7,933 bases of DNA from Bacteroidales bacterium. Lineage in GTDB: Bacteria > Bacteroidota > Bacteroidia > Bacteroidales > P3. The notes under the pieces are model-generated. The model searched no databases. It was not told the origin of the DNA and saw only the letters and a list, made by a program, of their open reading frames with translations. Shown piece after piece: positions 6,005-7,933 of this stretch. Location of the stretch: NCBI GenBank assembly GCA_900771365.1, contig CAAGNU010000366.1, positions 1 to 7,933 of the forward strand. The letters run 5' to 3'. Position 1 is the first letter of the stretch; each line of letters starts with the position of its first letter. Position numbers and translations under genes: made by a program.

Positions 6005-7556
6005 AGATGGGGACGCGGCGGTCGAGACCAAAACTCATGGGGGAGACTTTCAGCACGGGGGCGAACTGGAGGCGCTTCCACTCGTTGATGCGTACCTTGC
6101 GCAGCACGGTGGCCACGAGGTCGGCATCATAGCCCTCGGCCACGATTTCCTCGGCGCTCAGCTGTTCTTCGATATGCAGGTTGAGGATGCTGTCCAAGAC
6201 GCTGTAGTCAGGCAGAGAATCGGTGTCCTTTTGTCCCGGGTGCAATTCGGCTGATGGGGGCTTCTGGATGGTGTTGATGGGGATTATCTCGCGTTCGCGG
6301 TTGATGTAGGCAGCCAGCTCGTAGACCTCGGTCTTGTAGAGGTCGCCGATAACGCTGAGGCCTCCGCAGCTGTCGCCGTAGAGTGTGCCGTAGCCCATGG
6401 CGGCCTCGGACTTGTTGGTGGTGTTGAGAGCCATAGCGCCGAACTTGTTGGCATAGCTCATCACGATGGTGCCGCGGATGCGGGCCTGCATGTTCTCCTC
6501 GGTCACATCCTCGGGACGGTCGCCGAAGACGGGCTTCATGCTTTCGCGCAGGAGGTCGAACATGGGCTTGATGGGCACGATGTCGTAGCTCACGCCGAGG
6601 TTCTCGGCCAGATCGACGGCATCCTTCACCGAGTGGTCGGTAGAATACTGTGACGGCATGAGGATGCCGTGGACGTTCTCAGGGCCTATGGCTGCTGCGG
6701 CGAGGGCACAGACCATGGCGCTATCCATGCCGCCCGAAAGGCCGAGAACGGCACGCTCGATGCGGTTCTTGCGGAAGTAGTCGCGGAGGCCCATCACGAG
6801 GGCGTTATAGACCAGTTCTACGGCCTCGGGCTTCTCGTCGGCGCACTCCTCCATGAGCTGCATGTCCACGCTTTGAGAGTGTGCTTCGCAGTAGGGGAAC
6901 TGGCACAGCACCGTGCCGGCTGCGTTCATGGCCATGCTGCCTCCGGCAAAGAGGAAACTGCCCTCGCCGCCTGTGCGGTTCACGAAGACCAGCGAGGCGT
7001 TGAGGTTCTCCACAATCTTGTGCATACGGTAGCGGATGCGGTAGGGCTTGTTGTAGTCGAAGACGTTGCAGCCGCAGCAGATGACCATGTCGGGCTGCTC
7101 TATGTGCGACTTCGAGAGCTCCTTCAAGTCCTCGTAGAAGCCTATGGCAATCTGCTGGTCCTGATACTGTATGGTCTGCACGCCTTCGCCACGGACGAAA
7201 TATTTCTGCTCGTCGGGAGCGAGGTACTTCTTGGTGATGATGCCGCGTATGGCGCAGTTCTGCACAAACACGATGGCGTTGCAGAGTCCCTTGTCCTGAA
7301 TCTGCAAGGGCATACCGATAAGGAAGGCGCGGTATTCCGACTTCTGGATGAGTTCCTGCAAGGCGGCCTGGGCGCGTTTCTGTATGTCGGTGTATGCCAC
7401 AGAGCCGTAGAGCGGTGCGCCGCAGAGGGTGCAGGCGGGAAAGACGGTGAGGAGGGCCTCTTTGCTCTCGGGAGTGTCGAGCTCTTCGAAAATCCACTTC
7501 AGGTTCTCTTCGGGATTGTTGGAGATGATGTCGTGCTGTACAATATGTATATTCAT
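6000..7556 (-). CDS. nadE: NAD+ synthetase with a degenerate glutaminase (nitrilase) domain
   Basis: The 518-residue protein makes NAD+ from deamido-NAD+, ATP and a nitrogen source in the cytoplasm, the last step of NAD synthesis. Residues 1 to about 245 match the nitrilase-type amidase domain of glutamine-dependent NadE. The C-terminal synthetase domain (about 246-518) is intact: LSGGMDSA P-loop (273-280), NVHGILMPSQYS (294-305), TNKSEAAMGYGTLYGD and PPSAELHPGQKDTDSLPDY further on. In the amidase domain, the catalytic Glu of FPEL-type motifs is Ala41 (FPACTLCG) and the catalytic Cys of ICED-type motifs is Tyr141 (GFYEDL); the likely catalytic Lys109 remains. Direct use of glutamine therefore seems unlikely, and free ammonia or a partner amidase is inferred. 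I chose Met at 7556 because it begins the conserved MNIHIVQHD strand; the 20 codons upstream in frame translate intergenic repeat. The protein is shorter than the roughly 640-residue Bacteroides-type enzymes I recall. Confidence 0.9.
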   Translation of the reverse strand: MNIHIVQHDIISNNPEENLKWIFEELDTPESKEALLTVFPACTLCGAPLYGSVAYTDIQKRAQAALQELIQKSEYRAFLIGMPLQIQDKGLCNAIVFVQNCAIRGIITKKYLAPDEQKYFVRGEGVQTIQYQDQQIAIGFYEDLKELSKSHIEQPDMVICCGCNVFDYNKPYRIRYRMHKIVENLNASLVFVNRTGGEGSFLFAGGSMAMNAAGTVLCQFPYCEAHSQSVDMQLMEECADEKPEAVELVYNALVMGLRDYFRKNRIERAVLGLSGGMDSAMVCALAAAAIGPENVHGILMPSQYSTDHSVKDAVDLAENLGVSYDIVPIKPMFDLLRESMKPVFGDRPEDVTEENMQARIRGTIVMSYANKFGAMALNTTNKSEAAMGYGTLYGDSCGGLSVIGDLYKTEVYELAAYINREREIIPINTIQKPPSAELHPGQKDTDSLPDYSVLDSILNLHIEEQLSAEEIVAEGYDADLVATVLRKVRINEWKRLQFAPVLKVSPMSFGLDRRVPIS

Positions 7557-7571
7557 GGCGGTGTTGTTCTT

Positions 7572-7626
7572 GAATTGGGAATTGGCTGCTGTCGTGGCTG
7601 CTGCCCTAATTCTCAATTCCCAATTC
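7572..7626 (-). repeat. Inverted GAATTGGGAATTG repeat in the nadE leader
   Basis: GAATTGGGAATTG (7572-7584) and CAATTCCCAATTC (7614-7626) are perfectly complementary over 13 bp, with a 29-base loop that contains two GGCTGCTG words. The pair sits 16 bases upstream of the nadE start codon, inside the predicted leader RNA, and could fold near the ribosome entry site. The sequence belongs to the same family as the other boundary repeats. Confidence 0.6.
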
Positions 7627-7698
7627 TTGATTTATAATTGTTATTTATTGTTCATTATTAATTGATTAGTCGTAAAGTCCCTTGCGACCATCAAATGG

Positions 7699-7729
7699 CA
7701 AAAATACACAAAAAAACTGATTCTGCGAA
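7699..7729 (-). promoter_or_regulatory. Candidate nadE promoter
   Basis: Read on the minus strand, TATTTTTG (7706 to 7699) fits TAnnTTTG. TTCG, at the end of a T-run, lies 19 bases upstream (7729 to 7726) in place of the -33 TTTG. This would give a leader of about 135-140 nt that includes the inverted repeat at 7572-7626. The -33 match is imperfect. Confidence 0.45.
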
Positions 7730-7933
7730 AAAAAAGTTGCAGCGTGGCATCCTGCTCCGTGTCTTTCTGTGCCCAAATTCCGTTGCGAGATGGGCTGTCA
7801 GCCTTCTTTTTGTCGGCTTAAGTTCAAGTAACAAATGCAACAAGTGCTGAAAAAGAGGTGTGAATTTCTTAAAAAAGATAAAGAGAAAACACCGAAATCA
7901 AAAAAAAGACGGACGTTTTCTCTTTAATTCAGG
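7730..7933. other. A-rich intergenic end of the window
   Basis: No gene is recognisable. The only clear structure is a 12-bp perfect inverted repeat, TAAAGAGAAAAC (7879-7890) with GTTTTCTCTTTA (7915-7926), loop 24. On the minus strand it is followed by a T-rich run (7877 to 7871), so it may be a weak terminator for a gene lying to the right of the window. The stem is A/T-rich, which weakens this reading. Confidence 0.35.

Noticed and set aside
6669..7637. A long plus-strand open frame opposite nadE
   Set aside because: It is antisense to clearly conserved NadE sequence and has no domain of its own.

Overview
The window looks like a chromosomal segment of a member of Bacteroidales, possibly Prevotellaceae-like. 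The support is promoter-like boxes of the Bacteroidetes type (TAnnTTTG, at 890-897, 1066-1073 and, on the minus strand, 7699-7706), the absence of clear Shine-Dalgarno sequences before the genes, and a Pif1-type helicase with HRDC and C-terminal HTH regions as I recall from this order. The assignment below order is a guess.

Layout. Positions 1-1253 carry no convincing protein gene but are full of structure: a 15-bp hairpin (99-137), a spaced inverted repeat around a near-palindrome (422-521), an unusual pair of inverted arrays of 11-bp units (668-771), and a promoter, short transcript and terminator arrangement that could encode a small RNA (about 903-990). A second, almost duplicate promoter (1037-1073) probably drives the gene at 1254-2048 (+), a lipoprotein-type D-Ala-D-Ala dipeptidase of the VanX/DdpX family. 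This gene lies between two direct copies of a roughly 120-bp intergenic repeat (1085-1220 and 2040-2167). Next is an 819-residue Pif1-like helicase with HRDC and HTH regions (2284-4743, +). It overlaps tail-to-tail by 13 bp with a membrane acyltransferase of the AT3 family (4731-5840, -). Upstream of the acyltransferase on the same strand is nadE, a two-domain NAD+ synthetase (6000-7556, -), with a candidate promoter at 7699-7729. The final 200 bases show no gene.

How the genes relate. They look like unrelated housekeeping functions: peptidoglycan dipeptide turnover, DNA helicase, envelope or glycan acylation, and NAD synthesis. nadE and the acyltransferase could share a transcript. I see no defence system, mobile element with a transposase, CRISPR array, tRNA or rRNA.

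The most interesting points are: (1) the amidase half of NadE has lost two of the three catalytic nitrilase residues (Glu to Ala41, Cys to Tyr141) while the synthetase half is intact; (2) a family of GAATTGRGAATTG-like repeats sits at gene boundaries, and the dipeptidase and nadE both take their stop codon from the same 9-mer, TTGAATTGA, in different reading frames; (3) the inverted 11-mer arrays; (4) the candidate small RNA.
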